Assembly: GCA_040220455.1 (NCBI GenBank)
Contig: JAVJUS010000055.1
Location: 62,001-126,000 of the forward strand
Origin: JAVJUS01 sp040220455
Lineage (GTDB): Bacteria; Pseudomonadota; Alphaproteobacteria; DSM-16000; Inquilinaceae
Direction of reading: 5' to 3'
Length of the DNA stretch: 64,000 nucleotides
Both the position numbers and the translations under genes were made by a program. The notes beneath the pieces are model-generated. The model was given only the letters and a program-made list of their open reading frames with translations, did no database searches and was not told where the DNA came from. Positions 26,367 to 36,971 of the stretch are shown here, in pieces (within the stretch, counting starts at the first letter, position 1; the number at the start of each line of letters is the position of its first letter).

Positions 26367-28157
26367 ATGACCATGGCCGACCGGCGCGCCGCCGTGCCCC
26401 GCCCCGACTATCCGCGCCCGCAGTTCCGCCGATCGGGCTGGGCGAGCCTTAACGGGCCCTGGCGCTGCGCCATCGACGCGCCGGGAGCCCCGCCGGTCGA
26501 CCGGCGCGACGGCGAGGGGCTGGACCGCACCATCCTGGTACCCTTCTGCCCGGAGAGCCGGCTGTCCGGCATCGGGCATACCGATTTCATCGAGTCGCTC
26601 TGGTACGCCCGCGAGATCGAGATCCCGGCCGACTGGGCCGACCGTGTGATCCACCTGCATTTCGGCGGAGTCGACTGGTCGTGCACGGTGTTCGTCGACG
26701 GCCGGCCCGTGGGCGAGCATCACGGCGGCTCTGCCGCGTTCCACCTGGACATCACGCGTTTCGTGCGGCCCGGCGATCGCCACCGGCTGGTCGTGCATGT
26801 CCGCGACGCCACGGCCTCGGGCCTCCTGCCCTGCGGCAAGCAGAGCCGGCGTCGGGAGTCCCACGGCTGCTACTACACCCGCGTCACCGGGATCTGGCAG
26901 TCGGTCTGGCTGGAGCCGCTGGACCCGGCCGCCCTGGAGGACGCGGCCCTGATCCCCGACCTCGCGGGCGGGGCGCTGACCATCGTGCCGACCTATCGCG
27001 CGCTGGTCGCCGGCGGGCGCCTGGATGTCGAGATCGCGGCCGGCGGCGAGACCGTGGCGCGCGCCGAGGCCGCGACCCGCGACGGCGTGCCGGTGCATGT
27101 GCCGGTGCCGGCACCCCGCGCCTGGGCGCCGGAGGATCCGTTCCTCTACGACGTAACGCTGACCGTGCGCAACGCCGCCGGCCGGCGGCGCGACCGGGTG
27201 GCGATGCGCGCGGGCCTGCGCGACCTCGGCATCGAGGACGGTGTGCTGATGCTCAACGGCCGGCCGCTGCGCCCGCGTTTCGTGCTCGACCAGGGCTACT
27301 TCCCCGACGGGCTGTGGACCGCGCCCGACGTGGCGAGCCTGGAGCACGACATCGCGCTCGGCCGGTCCTTCGGCTTCAACGGCGCGCGGCTGCACCAGAA
27401 GGTGTTCGAGCCCGCCTATCTCGACCATGCCGACCGCACCGGCTACCTGACCTGGGTCGAGGCGCCGAGCTGGGGCTTCGACGAGAACGAGCCCGTCGCC
27501 GCGCGCAACTTCCTGAGCGAGTGGGCGCGGATCGTGCGCCAGAGCCGCAACCACCCCTCGGTGATCGCCTGGACACCGCTGAACGAGACCGAGACGCGCA
27601 CCGTCGGCCCGGAGCACCGCCGGCTGGTGCGCGACGCCTACGACCTGACCCGCCAGCTCGACCCCACGCGGCCGGTCAACGACGCCAGCGGCTGGGTGCA
27701 CCAGCGCACCGACCTGTGGACGGTGCACTGCTACGACCAGGACCCAGAGGCGCTGCGCCGCCAGCTCACGCCGCCGCCCGACGTCTTCCGCAACCATCCC
27801 GACGCCGAGCCGCCCTGGGAGGGCCAGCCCTATCTGGTCGACGAGTTCGGCGGCATCCAGTGGAACGCCGATGCCGGCGCGCCCGGCGACGCCTGGGGCT
27901 ACGGCGACGCGCCGGCGAGCGAGGCGGCCTTCCTGGAGCGCCTGGAGGGGCTGGTCGCCGCGGTCGACGAGGCGCCGGGCGTGCAGGGCTGGTGCTACAC
28001 CCAGCTCACCGACGTCGAGCAGGAGGTCAACGGCCTGTGCACGGCCGACCGCCGCCCCAAATTCCACCCGGCCCGCCTGCGCGCCGTGTTCGAGCGGGGG
28101 GGCGTGATCGCGCCGGACAAGACGCCCGGGCCGGATGGTCGCGTCCGGAGGCCTTGA
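26367..28157 (+). CDS. glycoside hydrolase family 2 enzyme
   Basis: The 596-residue protein has the GH2 layout: sugar-binding domain with SLWYAREIEIPADWADRVIHL and HHGGSAAFHLDIT (residues ~20-200), immunoglobulin-like sandwich (~200-290) and a TIM barrel. The acid/base is Glu407 in WTPLNETET; the nucleophile is Glu493 in YLVDEFGGI. At under 600 residues it is shorter than LacZ and like the beta-glucuronidase/mannosidase-type members. No signal peptide, so it should act on an imported glycoside, consistent with the adjacent ABC permeases. The exact sugar is not predictable. A second in-frame ATG at 26373 is possible. Confidence 0.85.
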   Translation: MTMADRRAAVPRPDYPRPQFRRSGWASLNGPWRCAIDAPGAPPVDRRDGEGLDRTILVPFCPESRLSGIGHTDFIESLWYAREIEIPADWADRVIHLHFGGVDWSCTVFVDGRPVGEHHGGSAAFHLDITRFVRPGDRHRLVVHVRDATASGLLPCGKQSRRRESHGCYYTRVTGIWQSVWLEPLDPAALEDAALIPDLAGGALTIVPTYRALVAGGRLDVEIAAGGETVARAEAATRDGVPVHVPVPAPRAWAPEDPFLYDVTLTVRNAAGRRRDRVAMRAGLRDLGIEDGVLMLNGRPLRPRFVLDQGYFPDGLWTAPDVASLEHDIALGRSFGFNGARLHQKVFEPAYLDHADRTGYLTWVEAPSWGFDENEPVAARNFLSEWARIVRQSRNHPSVIAWTPLNETETRTVGPEHRRLVRDAYDLTRQLDPTRPVNDASGWVHQRTDLWTVHCYDQDPEALRRQLTPPPDVFRNHPDAEPPWEGQPYLVDEFGGIQWNADAGAPGDAWGYGDAPASEAAFLERLEGLVAAVDEAPGVQGWCYTQLTDVEQEVNGLCTADRRPKFHPARLRAVFERGGVIAPDKTPGPDGRVRRP

Positions 28158-28225
28158 TCCCACAGGCGGAATGGCGCAGTGAAAGGGAACACTCCTTCCC
28201 CTCGTCCCGTTCCTCCGGAGGCCCG

Positions 28226-28825
28226 ATGACCCGTATCCGCCCGACCGCCCTCGCCGCTGCCGGCCTGGCCGGCGCGCTCGCCCTGGCCGCCGGGGCCGCC
28301 GAGGCCCATACCGGCCACGGCCCGACCGCCGGATTCGCCCATGGCGTCACCCATCCGATTCTCGGCGCGGACCACGTGCTGGCCATGGTCGCCGTCGGCC
28401 TGTGGGCGGCGCTGGCCGGCGGGCGCAGCCTGTGGGCCGTGCCGGCCGCCTTCGTCGGCGCGATGCTCGTGGGCGGCGCGGTCGGCATGGCCGGCATCGG
28501 CCTGCCGGGCGTCGAGCTGCTGATCGTCGGCTCCGTCGTCGTTCTGGGCGCGCTGATCGCCTTCGGCGTGCGCCTGCCGGTCGCCGCCGGAATGGCGGTC
28601 GTCGCCGCCTTCGCCGTGTTCCACGGCCAGGCGCACGGGGCGGAGATGCCGGCGGGCGCCGGCGCGATCGCCTATGCCGCCGGGTTCGCGCTCGCCACCG
28701 CGGCGCTGCACGGTGTCGGCATCGCCATCGCCTCGATCGCCGGCAAGCTGGCCGAGCCGCGGGTCGCCCGGGCCGGCGGCGCGGCCATCGCGCTGGGCGG
28801 CGTCGGCCTGTTCCTGCTCGGCTGA
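28226..28825 (+). CDS. HupE/UreJ-family membrane protein
   Basis: The 199-residue protein has a signal peptide ending near AEAHTGHG, then about six helices, with the family motif GVTHPILGADHVLAMVAVGLW and HGQAHGAEMPAG. HupE/UreJ proteins are secondary metal permeases for nickel (or cobalt) in hydrogenase and urease clusters. No hydrogenase or urease gene lies in the window, so the metal and role remain open. ATG at 28226 follows GGAGG. It is 68 bp after the glycosidase gene. Confidence 0.85.
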   Translation: MTRIRPTALAAAGLAGALALAAGAAEAHTGHGPTAGFAHGVTHPILGADHVLAMVAVGLWAALAGGRSLWAVPAAFVGAMLVGGAVGMAGIGLPGVELLIVGSVVVLGALIAFGVRLPVAAGMAVVAAFAVFHGQAHGAEMPAGAGAIAYAAGFALATAALHGVGIAIASIAGKLAEPRVARAGGAAIALGGVGLFLLG

Positions 28826-29026
28826 ACCCGCGCACGACCCGGCGAGGCGGCCGGACGGGCTCCATGAGAGCCCTGCCCGGCCCCTCGCTCCGCCTCCCGC
28901 GCCACGCTCTGCGAGCCTCGCGTCTCCGCTCGCGAAAGCCCGCCTCCCCTCGCGCGCGGTCACCCGTCGTGCTATGAGCGGGGGCACGAAGAAGGGTTGC
29001 GCAAGCGCGGGGAGGACACGCCGAAC

Positions 29027-30555
<1,529 letters not shown>

Positions 30556-30559
<4 letters not shown>

Positions 30560-30644
30560 GTCGGCAGAGCGCAGCGATGCCGACAGGCGCCGGCCTCGGC
30601 CACACGCCCGCGGCGTCGGGATCGCTTCCGCTCCCCCGACCTAC
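30556..30644. repeat. two-unit inverted REP-like repeat (BIME-like)
   Basis: GTAGGTCGGC starts at 30556 (overlapping the pccB stop) and the unit 30560-30584 has arms GTCGGC/GCCGAC around AGAGCGCAGCGAT. A second unit, 30615-30640, lies in opposite orientation with arms GTCGGG/CCCGAC and an ATCGCTTCCGCT core. CGACCTAC closes the element at 30637-30644. The unit consensus is shared with 1171-1195 and 58772-58796. Confidence 0.65.
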
Positions 30645-30677
30645 GGCCTCGCCCACGGCACGGCGCCGAAGGCCCCT

Positions 30678-31301
30678 CTACGCCACGTCGCGCGCCTCGC
30701 CCTCCTTCGCGCCGGCGAGCCACCAGGCGACGTCGTCCAGGCGGTCGTGACCCCAGAAGGGCTCGCCGTCGACGATCACGAAGGGCGAGCCGAAGACGCC
30801 GCGGTCGATGGCGGTGTCGGTTTCCGCCTTCAGGCGCGCCTTGACCTCCGGATCGGCCAGCGCGGCGGTCAACGCGTCCCGGTCGAATCCCAGCCCCGCC
30901 GCGACATCGGCCACCGTCTCCGGATCGGCAAGCGAGCGGCCCTCGGCGAAGGCCGCCTCGTAGAGCGCGCGCGCCAGCCGCCGGGCCTCCGCCCGGTCCC
31001 GGTCGAAGGCCCACCAGTAGGCGCGCGACGGCGCCAGCGCCAGGAACGGGAACGGCTCCGGCAGGACGAAGGGCACGCCCAGCCGGCGCGCCGCGCGCGG
31101 CATGTCGTGGCGGGCGTAGTCCCCCTTGATCGGCACGTCGACCAGCGGGCCCGTGCCGGTCTGCTTGAACACGGCGCCCAGCAGGAACGGCCGCCACACC
31201 ACCTCGCGACCATGGCGCGCGGCCAGCTCGTCGATCCGCGTCGAGGCGAGGTAGCCGTACGGGCTCGAGAAGTCGAAATAGAAGTCGATCGGGGCCGCCA
31301 T
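30678..31301 (-). CDS. 2-hydroxychromene-2-carboxylate isomerase/DsbA-like family protein
   Basis: The 207-residue protein starts DFYFDFSSPYGYLASTRID, the GST-kappa/HCCA isomerase thioredoxin-like N-terminus with the Ser of SSPY at the glutathione site. It also has PFLLGAVFKQTGTGP and the C-terminal GVFGSPFVIVDGEPFWGHDRLDD. Members isomerise chromene intermediates in naphthalene breakdown, but most genomic homologues have unknown substrates. No aromatic degradation genes are adjacent. It is leftward and 121 bp downstream of the thiolase gene. Confidence 0.88.
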   Translation of the reverse strand: MAAPIDFYFDFSSPYGYLASTRIDELAARHGREVVWRPFLLGAVFKQTGTGPLVDVPIKGDYARHDMPRAARRLGVPFVLPEPFPFLALAPSRAYWWAFDRDRAEARRLARALYEAAFAEGRSLADPETVADVAAGLGFDRDALTAALADPEVKARLKAETDTAIDRGVFGSPFVIVDGEPFWGHDRLDDVAWWLAGAKEGEARDVA

Positions 31302-31422
31302 GCCGCCCTGCTCCCTGTCAGCGCCTGCTCTGGACAGTCTAGATCACGAACCCGCGGGAATGAATGCACCGGCGGGATCGACGATCCCACCGCGGGCCTC
31401 GGCAAGCGCACGGCACGCCGGG

Positions 31423-32619
31423 TCAGTGCACCCGCTCGACCGCCAGCGCCGTCGCCTCGCCGCCGCCGATGCACAGGCTCGCCACGCCGCGCGTCAGGTC
31501 ATGGGTCTCCAGCGCGTTGAGCAGCGTAACGATCAGCCGGGCCCCCGACGCGCCGATCGGATGGCCGAGCGCGCAGGCCCCGCCATGCACGTTGACGCGC
31601 TCGCGATCCAGGTCGAGCTCCCGGATCGCCGCCATGGCGACGACCGCGAAGGCCTCGTTGATCTCGTAGAGGTCGACCTGCCCGGGCGTCCAGCCGACCC
31701 GGTCGAACAGCTTGCGTATCGCCCCGATCGGCGCGGTCGTGAACCAGGCCGGCGCCTGGGCGTGGGTGGCATGGCCGTGGATCACCGCGCGCACGGCAAG
31801 CCCGCGGCGCTCCGCCTCCGACCGGCGCATCAGCACGAGCGCGGCCGCGCCGTCGGAAATCGAGCTCGAATTCGCCGCCGTTACCGTGCCGTCGGGCCGG
31901 AAGGCGGGCTTCAGCGTCGGGATCCTCGCCGGATCGGCCTTGCGCGGCTGCTCGTCGCGATCGACGGTGACCGGGCCCTTGCGCGTCTCGAACGCGACAG
32001 GCTCGATCTCGCGCGCGAAGGTGCCGTCCTCCCCGGCCTTGCGCGCGCGCTCCAGGCTCGCAATAGCGAAGGCGTCCTGGTCGTCGCGGGTGAACTGATA
32101 GGCCTGGGCGGTCTCCTCGGCATAGGTGCCCATCAGCCGTCCGGGCTCGTAGGCGTCCTCAAGCCCGTCGAGGAACATGTGGTCGAGCACCCGGCCATGG
32201 CCCATGCGATAGCCCGAGCGCGCCTTCTCCAGCAGGTAAGGCGCGTTGGTCATGCTCTCCAGCCCGCCGGCGACCATGATGTCGGCCGCCCCGACCGCGA
32301 TCGTGTCGTGGGCGATCATCGTCGCCTTCATGCCCGAGCCGCACATCTTGTTGACCGTGGTGCAGCCGGCCGATTCCGGCACGCCGGCGCCCAGCGCGGC
32401 CTGGCGCGCCGGCGCCTGGCCGAGGCCGGCCGGCAGGACGCAGCCCATGACGACCTCGTCCACCGCCCCGGCGTCGAGGCCGGCTCGGGCGAGGCCGGCG
32501 CGAATCGCCGTGGTCCCCAGCTCGGTCGCCTTGACGCTCTGGAGATCGCCCTGGAAACCGCCCATGGGCGTCCGGGCGCCGTCGACGATGACGACGGGAT
32601 CCTCGACTCGCATTGTCAT
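31423..32619 (-). CDS. acetyl-CoA acetyltransferase-type thiolase
   Basis: The 398-residue thiolase has the acylated nucleophile Cys93 in NKMCGSGMKA, NEAFAVVAMAAIRELD, the HGGACALGHPIGASGARL histidine motif and C-terminal CIGGGEATA. It is either biosynthetic (acetoacetyl-CoA) or beta-oxidation; the two types are hard to separate by sequence alone. ATG at 32619 rather than 32613 is preferred because GCAGGAG lies 10 nt upstream. It is divergent from proV. Confidence 0.9.
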   Translation of the reverse strand: MTMRVEDPVVIVDGARTPMGGFQGDLQSVKATELGTTAIRAGLARAGLDAGAVDEVVMGCVLPAGLGQAPARQAALGAGVPESAGCTTVNKMCGSGMKATMIAHDTIAVGAADIMVAGGLESMTNAPYLLEKARSGYRMGHGRVLDHMFLDGLEDAYEPGRLMGTYAEETAQAYQFTRDDQDAFAIASLERARKAGEDGTFAREIEPVAFETRKGPVTVDRDEQPRKADPARIPTLKPAFRPDGTVTAANSSSISDGAAALVLMRRSEAERRGLAVRAVIHGHATHAQAPAWFTTAPIGAIRKLFDRVGWTPGQVDLYEINEAFAVVAMAAIRELDLDRERVNVHGGACALGHPIGASGARLIVTLLNALETHDLTRGVASLCIGGGEATALAVERVH

Positions 32620-32936
32620 GACGCCTGGTCTCCTGCCTCTCGCGAATGCCGATGCCCGGTGGGGCCTATCCGGCCGGCCGGCCGAGCGCGTTCGCCACAC
32701 GGTTGCCGGTATCGACGCCGACGCGACAGGGAATAGTGGCCCCGGATTCCGCCGGCTACAAGCCTGCGTCCGATGCCTCCGCGAATTCCCGTGAAAGGTG
32801 GCATTTCACGACGTCGGCCCCTTAAGTAGAGGGCCCGGACCCATCCGCTGGCGGAAAAAAGTCTCGCCACCCCTTTGACATCCGCGCGCTATAACCCTAC
32901 CTGTCGACGCGGGTTGGAACAATCACGTGAAGATTC
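32620..32936. promoter_or_regulatory. divergent promoter region between thiolase and proV
   Basis: A 317-bp gap with no gene. On the proV side TTGACA at 32875-32880 stands 17 bp before TACCTG at 32898-32903, a possible promoter with a weak -10. A GGAAAAAAG patch lies at about 32852-32860. The leader before the proV GTG is notably AT-richer than the surroundings. No clear operator palindrome is visible. Confidence 0.4.
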
Positions 32937-34148
32937 GTGACAGAACAAACAGAGCAAGCGGCTGACAAGGTCGTCGTCAGGGATTTGTATAAAATCTTTG
33001 GCAAGGACGCCGAGGAAGCTAAGAAACTACTCGAACAGGGGCTGTCAAAGGACGATATCTACGCCAAAACCGGCAGTGTCGTGGGCGTTAACGACGCCAG
33101 CTTCACCGTCCGGGAGGGCGAGGTGTTCGTCGTAATGGGCCTGTCGGGGTCCGGGAAGTCGACCCTGGTGCGCCTGCTCAACCGCCTGATCGAGCCGAGT
33201 TCTGGCTCGATCGAGATCGACGGGCGGGATGTCGCGACCATGGGACGGGACGAGTTGATCCGTCTGCGGCGCAAGGACGTCGGGATGGTGTTCCAGTCCT
33301 TCGCCCTGATGCCGCATCTTACGGTCCTGGAGAATGCCGCCTTCGGCCTCAACGTCGCCGGCGTGGATGCCGAGGAACAGCGCCGCCGGGCGCTGGAGGC
33401 CCTTGAAAAGGTCGGCCTCGCGGCCAACGCCGGCGACCGGCCCGACCAACTCTCCGGCGGCATGCAGCAGCGTGTCGGGCTCGCACGGGCTCTGGCGCAG
33501 AATCCGTCGATCCTGCTGATGGACGAGGCATTCTCGGCGCTCGACCCGCTGATCCGAACCGAGATGCAGGACGAACTCGTCCGCCTCCAGAACGAGGTGA
33601 CGCGCACGGTCGTCTTCATCTCCCACGACCTTGACGAGGCGATGCGCATCGGCGACCGGATCGCGATCATGCAGGACGGGGTGATCGTGCAGGTCGGCAC
33701 ACCCGACGAGATCCTTGTCAATCCGGCCAACGACTACGTCCGATCGTTCTTCCGTGGCGTCGACGTCAGCCAGGTCTTCACTGCCGGCGACATCGCGTCG
33801 CGCAAGGGTCTGACGCTGATACAGCGCCCGAAGGACGGCATCGCGCCGGCGCTCGAGCAGCTCGAGCGGGCGGAGAGCTTCTTCGGCTATGTCCACGACA
33901 AGTCGAAGAGGTTCCAAGGCGTCGTCTCGATCGACAGCCTGATCGGGGCGCGCGACGGCAGCGGCCGGTTCGAGGACGCGTTCCTGAGCGACGTGGAGCC
34001 GATCCCGGCCTCGCGCCCGCTCAACGAGCTGATATCGACGGTGGCGACGGCGCCGTGCCCGCTGCCCGTCGTCGACGAGGACGCGCGGCGATACCTGGGC
34101 GTGATCTCCAAGGCCCGGCTGCTGCGCACGATCGACAGGACGGGGTGA
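32937..34148 (+). CDS. proV: glycine betaine/proline ABC transporter ATP-binding protein ProV
   Basis: The 403-residue ATPase of the QAT-type osmoprotectant importer. It has the ProV-specific stretch LLEQGLSKDDIYAKTG ahead of the core, Walker A GLSGSGKST, signature LSGGMQQRVGLARALA, Walker B ILLMDEAFSALDP, and two C-terminal CBS-like segments (residues ~290-400) that in OpuA-type systems sense ionic strength. GTG at 32937 is the start. The start overlaps nothing. The GTGA at the end lies just before proW. Confidence 0.94.
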   Translation: MTEQTEQAADKVVVRDLYKIFGKDAEEAKKLLEQGLSKDDIYAKTGSVVGVNDASFTVREGEVFVVMGLSGSGKSTLVRLLNRLIEPSSGSIEIDGRDVATMGRDELIRLRRKDVGMVFQSFALMPHLTVLENAAFGLNVAGVDAEEQRRRALEALEKVGLAANAGDRPDQLSGGMQQRVGLARALAQNPSILLMDEAFSALDPLIRTEMQDELVRLQNEVTRTVVFISHDLDEAMRIGDRIAIMQDGVIVQVGTPDEILVNPANDYVRSFFRGVDVSQVFTAGDIASRKGLTLIQRPKDGIAPALEQLERAESFFGYVHDKSKRFQGVVSIDSLIGARDGSGRFEDAFLSDVEPIPASRPLNELISTVATAPCPLPVVDEDARRYLGVISKARLLRTIDRTG

Positions 34149-34153
34149 GCGTC

Positions 34154-35095
34154 ATGGAATTCGACATTCCCATCGGGCCGTGGATCGCGGCCGGGGTCGA
34201 CTATCTCCGCGACAATGCCGCCGGCTTTTTCGACGCCATCTCCGCCGGCATCGAGGCGCTCGTCGACGCGATCGAGGGCGCGCTGCTCTGGCTGCCGCCC
34301 TGGCTCCTGGCGCTGATCATCATCGCCATCGCCGCTTGGCGTGTCGGCTGGCGCTTCGGGGTCTTCGCCCTCGTCTCGATGGCCCTGGTCTTCGGCATGG
34401 ACCTCTGGGAGCAGACGATCGAGACCCTGGCACTGATCGCGTCGGCGACGGTCGTCAGTCTCGCTATCGGCATCCCGCTCGGCATCGCCGCCTCGCGCAG
34501 CGACCGCGTGGAGACGGCGCTGCGGCCCGTGCTCGACCTCATGCAGACGCTGCCGCCCTTCGTCTATCTGATCCCGGCGGCGATGTTCTTCGGCATCGGC
34601 AAGGTGCCGGGCGCGCTGGCGACGATCATCTTCTCGATGCCGCCGGCGGTGCGGCTGACCAACCTCGGCATCCGCCAGGTGCCCAAGGAGATCGTCGAGG
34701 CGGGGCTGGCCTTCGGCTGCACCGACCGTCAGCTCCTGTTCAAGGTGCAGGTGCCCAACGCCATGCCGTCGATCATGGCGGGCGTGAACCAGACCATCAT
34801 GCTGGCCCTGTCGATGGTCGTCATCGCTTCGATGATCGGCGCCGGCGGCCTCGGCAACACAGTGCTGACCGGCATTCAGCGCCTGGATGTCGGGCTCGGC
34901 TTCGAGGGCGGCCTCGGCGTGGTGATCCTCGCCGTGCTGCTCGACCGGATCATGCAGAGCTTCGGCCGGCGACGGGAGCCGGTCGGTCCGATCGCGCGGC
35001 TGCGCGCTCTTTTCCAAGGAAAGAGCGACGCGCCGTCGCAGGGCGCGGGGGCCGACAAGGCCGCCGGCCATGTCGCCCGGCAACCGGGCGAATAG
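34154..35095 (+). CDS. proW: glycine betaine/proline ABC transporter permease ProW
   Basis: The 313-residue permease carries the binding-protein-dependent core: LIASATVVSLAIGIPLGIAASRS, EAGLAFGCTDRQLLFKVQVPNAMPSIMAGVNQT (in parts) and SMVVIASMIGAGGLGNTV. The C-terminal tail after REPVGPIARLRAL is hydrophilic, with no second domain. ATG at 34154 or an overlapping GTG at 34145 could start it; both follow GGGGTG, and ATG is preferred. Works with ProV and ProX. Confidence 0.93.
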   Translation: MEFDIPIGPWIAAGVDYLRDNAAGFFDAISAGIEALVDAIEGALLWLPPWLLALIIIAIAAWRVGWRFGVFALVSMALVFGMDLWEQTIETLALIASATVVSLAIGIPLGIAASRSDRVETALRPVLDLMQTLPPFVYLIPAAMFFGIGKVPGALATIIFSMPPAVRLTNLGIRQVPKEIVEAGLAFGCTDRQLLFKVQVPNAMPSIMAGVNQTIMLALSMVVIASMIGAGGLGNTVLTGIQRLDVGLGFEGGLGVVILAVLLDRIMQSFGRRREPVGPIARLRALFQGKSDAPSQGAGADKAAGHVARQPGE

Positions 35096-35217
35096 CCGCC
35101 GTACCGAATTCGGCGGCCGGGATGTCGCCCGCCCTGAGCGCGTCCGCGCGCGCACGGGCGGACGGCGCGTTCCCGACCTCACGCTTCACAAGCCTCTGAT
35201 AAGGAGAGGAGACCACC

Positions 35218-36093
35218 ATGTTCCATCGCACGAAGACGCTCTTCGCCGCGACCGCCCTTGCCGCCGGCACGCTGGCGACCCCGGCGATGGCGCAGGATGT
35301 CACCATCGGCTGGACCGCTTGGTCGGATGCCGAGTTCGTCACCAAGCTGGCCCAGCGCCTCATGGAAGACGAGATGGGCCTCGAAGTCGAACTGATTCAG
35401 ACCGACATCGCGCCCCAGTATCAGGGTGTCGCGTCGGGCGACATCGATGTCATGATGATGTCCTGGCAGCCGAACACCCATGCCGACTACGTCGACCAGG
35501 TCGGCGCCGATACGGTGAATCTGGGCATTCTCTACGAGGGCGCCCAGCTCGGCTGGGTCGTGCCGAACTACGTCCCCGAGGATCAGGTCGCCTCGATCGC
35601 CGATCTGACCAAGGACGGCATCGCCGACCAGTTCGACGGCACGATCCAGGGCATCGACCCGGGCGCCGGTCTGATGCGGCTGTCGAACGAGGCCATGGAG
35701 GTCTACGGCCTCGACGACTACGAGTTGGTCTCGGCCTCGGGCGCGGCCATGACCGCCGCGCTCGACCGGGCGATCAGCCGTGACGAGTGGATCGTCGTGA
35801 CCGGCTGGACGCCTCACTGGAAGTTCGGCGCCTACGACCTGCGCATGCTCGAGGATCCGGAGGGCGTCCTCGGCGGCCTCGAGCGGATCATGGCCGTCGC
35901 GCGCGAGGGCTTCTACCAGGACAGCCCCGAGGCGGCGGCGTTCCTCGCCCGCATGTATCTGCCGCTCGAGTCGCTGCAGAGCTACATGTTCGACGCCCGG
36001 GAGACGTCCTACGACGAGGCGATCTCGGCCTATATCGAGGACAACGCCGCCCGGGTGAACTACTGGATCACCGGCGAGATGCCGTCCTCGTAA
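35218..36093 (+). CDS. proX: glycine betaine-binding periplasmic protein (OpuAC-type)
   Basis: The 291-residue protein has a Sec signal peptide (FAATALAAGTLATPAMAQD; cleavage after AMA near residue 25) and an OpuAC/ProX fold. Tryptophan-rich motifs typical of the quaternary amine cage are present: GWTAWSD, MMSWQPNTHADY and VTGWTPHWKFGAYDL. Start ATG at 35218 is preceded by AAGGAGAGGAG. It completes the proVWX operon and is followed by a dispersed structured repeat and a terminator. Confidence 0.93.
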   Translation: MFHRTKTLFAATALAAGTLATPAMAQDVTIGWTAWSDAEFVTKLAQRLMEDEMGLEVELIQTDIAPQYQGVASGDIDVMMMSWQPNTHADYVDQVGADTVNLGILYEGAQLGWVVPNYVPEDQVASIADLTKDGIADQFDGTIQGIDPGAGLMRLSNEAMEVYGLDDYELVSASGAAMTAALDRAISRDEWIVVTGWTPHWKFGAYDLRMLEDPEGVLGGLERIMAVAREGFYQDSPEAAAFLARMYLPLESLQSYMFDARETSYDEAISAYIEDNAARVNYWITGEMPSS

Positions 36094-36108
36094 GCCCTGA
36101 CCGGGCCT

Positions 36109-36212
36109 AGAGCATCCTGCGCCCGGACGGGCGCAGATAAGATGCTCTATGTTGTTGAAGATAGGGCAATTTTATCCGAGCTGATGATACAATCAGTTCG
36201 GAAATCGCCCTA
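36109..36212 (+). repeat. dispersed structured intergenic element, copy B
   Basis: Starts 15 bp after the proX stop. AGAGCATC and GATGCTCT are perfect outer arms around TGCGCCC-GGAC-GGGCGCA. The linker TATGTTGTTGAAGAT matches copy A almost base for base. The second hairpin uses AGGGCAATTT and AAATCGCCCT arms with a CTGAT/ATCAG tip. An intrinsic terminator follows 10 bp later. Confidence 0.7.
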
Positions 36213-36222
36213 GCGACGAAAG

Positions 36223-36255
36223 GGCCGCCTTCCCGCCCGGGAGGGCGGCCTTTTT
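36223..36255 (+). terminator. intrinsic terminator of the proVWX operon
   Basis: GGCCGCCTTCCC (36223-36234) pairs with GGGAGGGCGGCC (36239-36250), one G-T pair, loop GCCC, then TTTTT. Ends the rightward osmoprotectant operon. Confidence 0.9.
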
Positions 36256-36403
36256 CGTCTTGCGCCGGGCCCGGCGCCGCCCGGGCATTGCCGGCAGCGG
36301 GCGGAGCGAGCGGCATCGGACGCGAAGGCCTTGAATTCCGACGCCCGGCGATCAAATCTCCGCTCTCCGCGCCCGCCCCTCCCCGCTCCACCGGGTCCGC
36401 CCC

Positions 36404-36934
36404 ATGCGCCTGTTCTTCTTCGGCAGCCTGCTCGACCCGGACCTGTTCGAGCTCGTCATCGGTCGGCCGATCGAGCGATTCGACCACGCGCCGGCGGTGA
36501 TCGACGGCTGGGCGCGCCACAAGGCGATCGGCGAGGACTACCCGATCCTCGTGCCCCGGCCGGACGGCCGGGTGCCGGGCCGGCTGCTCGACGGCTTCAC
36601 CGCACGCGAGATCGATCGCTGCCACTTCTTCGAGGGCGCCGATTACGAGGCCGCGCCGCTGACCGTCCGCGTCGTCGCGACCGAGCGGTTCGCCCCCGGC
36701 GCCTACGAGGCCCACGCCTATTTCTCCACCGGCAGCCTCGCCGACGCGGGCGAGCCGTGGACGCTGACCGACTGGCGCGCGCGGGAAAAGCCACTCGCCA
36801 TGGTTCAGGCCGAGGCGTTCATGGCCCTCTACGACACCCACACCGGCGCCGAGGCCGACGACCGGTGGGAGGAGGTCAAGGCGTGGGCGCAAGCGCGCTT
36901 CGAGCGCGAGGCCGCCGACCAGCCCATCGCCTGA
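36404..36934 (+). CDS. gamma-glutamylcyclotransferase-like (AIG2/GGCT fold) protein
   Basis: The 176-residue protein opens RLFFFGSLLDPDLFE, the beta-strand/YGS-like loop of the GGCT fold, and has an acidic residue in CHFFEGADYEAAPLTV that fits the catalytic glutamate position. GGCT-fold proteins release 5-oxoproline from gamma-glutamyl peptides or amines, but many relatives are uncharacterised. The C-terminus is an extra helix with WEEVKAWAQARFERE. ATG at 36404 was chosen for the FFFGSL start. It stands alone after the osmoprotectant operon, 141 bp beyond its terminator. Confidence 0.8.
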   Translation: MRLFFFGSLLDPDLFELVIGRPIERFDHAPAVIDGWARHKAIGEDYPILVPRPDGRVPGRLLDGFTAREIDRCHFFEGADYEAAPLTVRVVATERFAPGAYEAHAYFSTGSLADAGEPWTLTDWRAREKPLAMVQAEAFMALYDTHTGAEADDRWEEVKAWAQARFEREAADQPIA

Positions 36935-36971
36935 CCGGTGTGCGACAGCGGCCGTGGCCGGTGAGGCCGCG

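Noticed and set aside
28997..29026. TTG at 28997 as the pccB start
   Set aside because: The extra ten residues are not conserved-looking and the GGGGAGG fits the ATG at 29027.
32890..32895. TATAAC as a -10 box paired with TTGACA at 32875
   Set aside because: The spacing is only 9 bp, too short for sigma-70; the 17-bp partner TACCTG was reported instead at low confidence.
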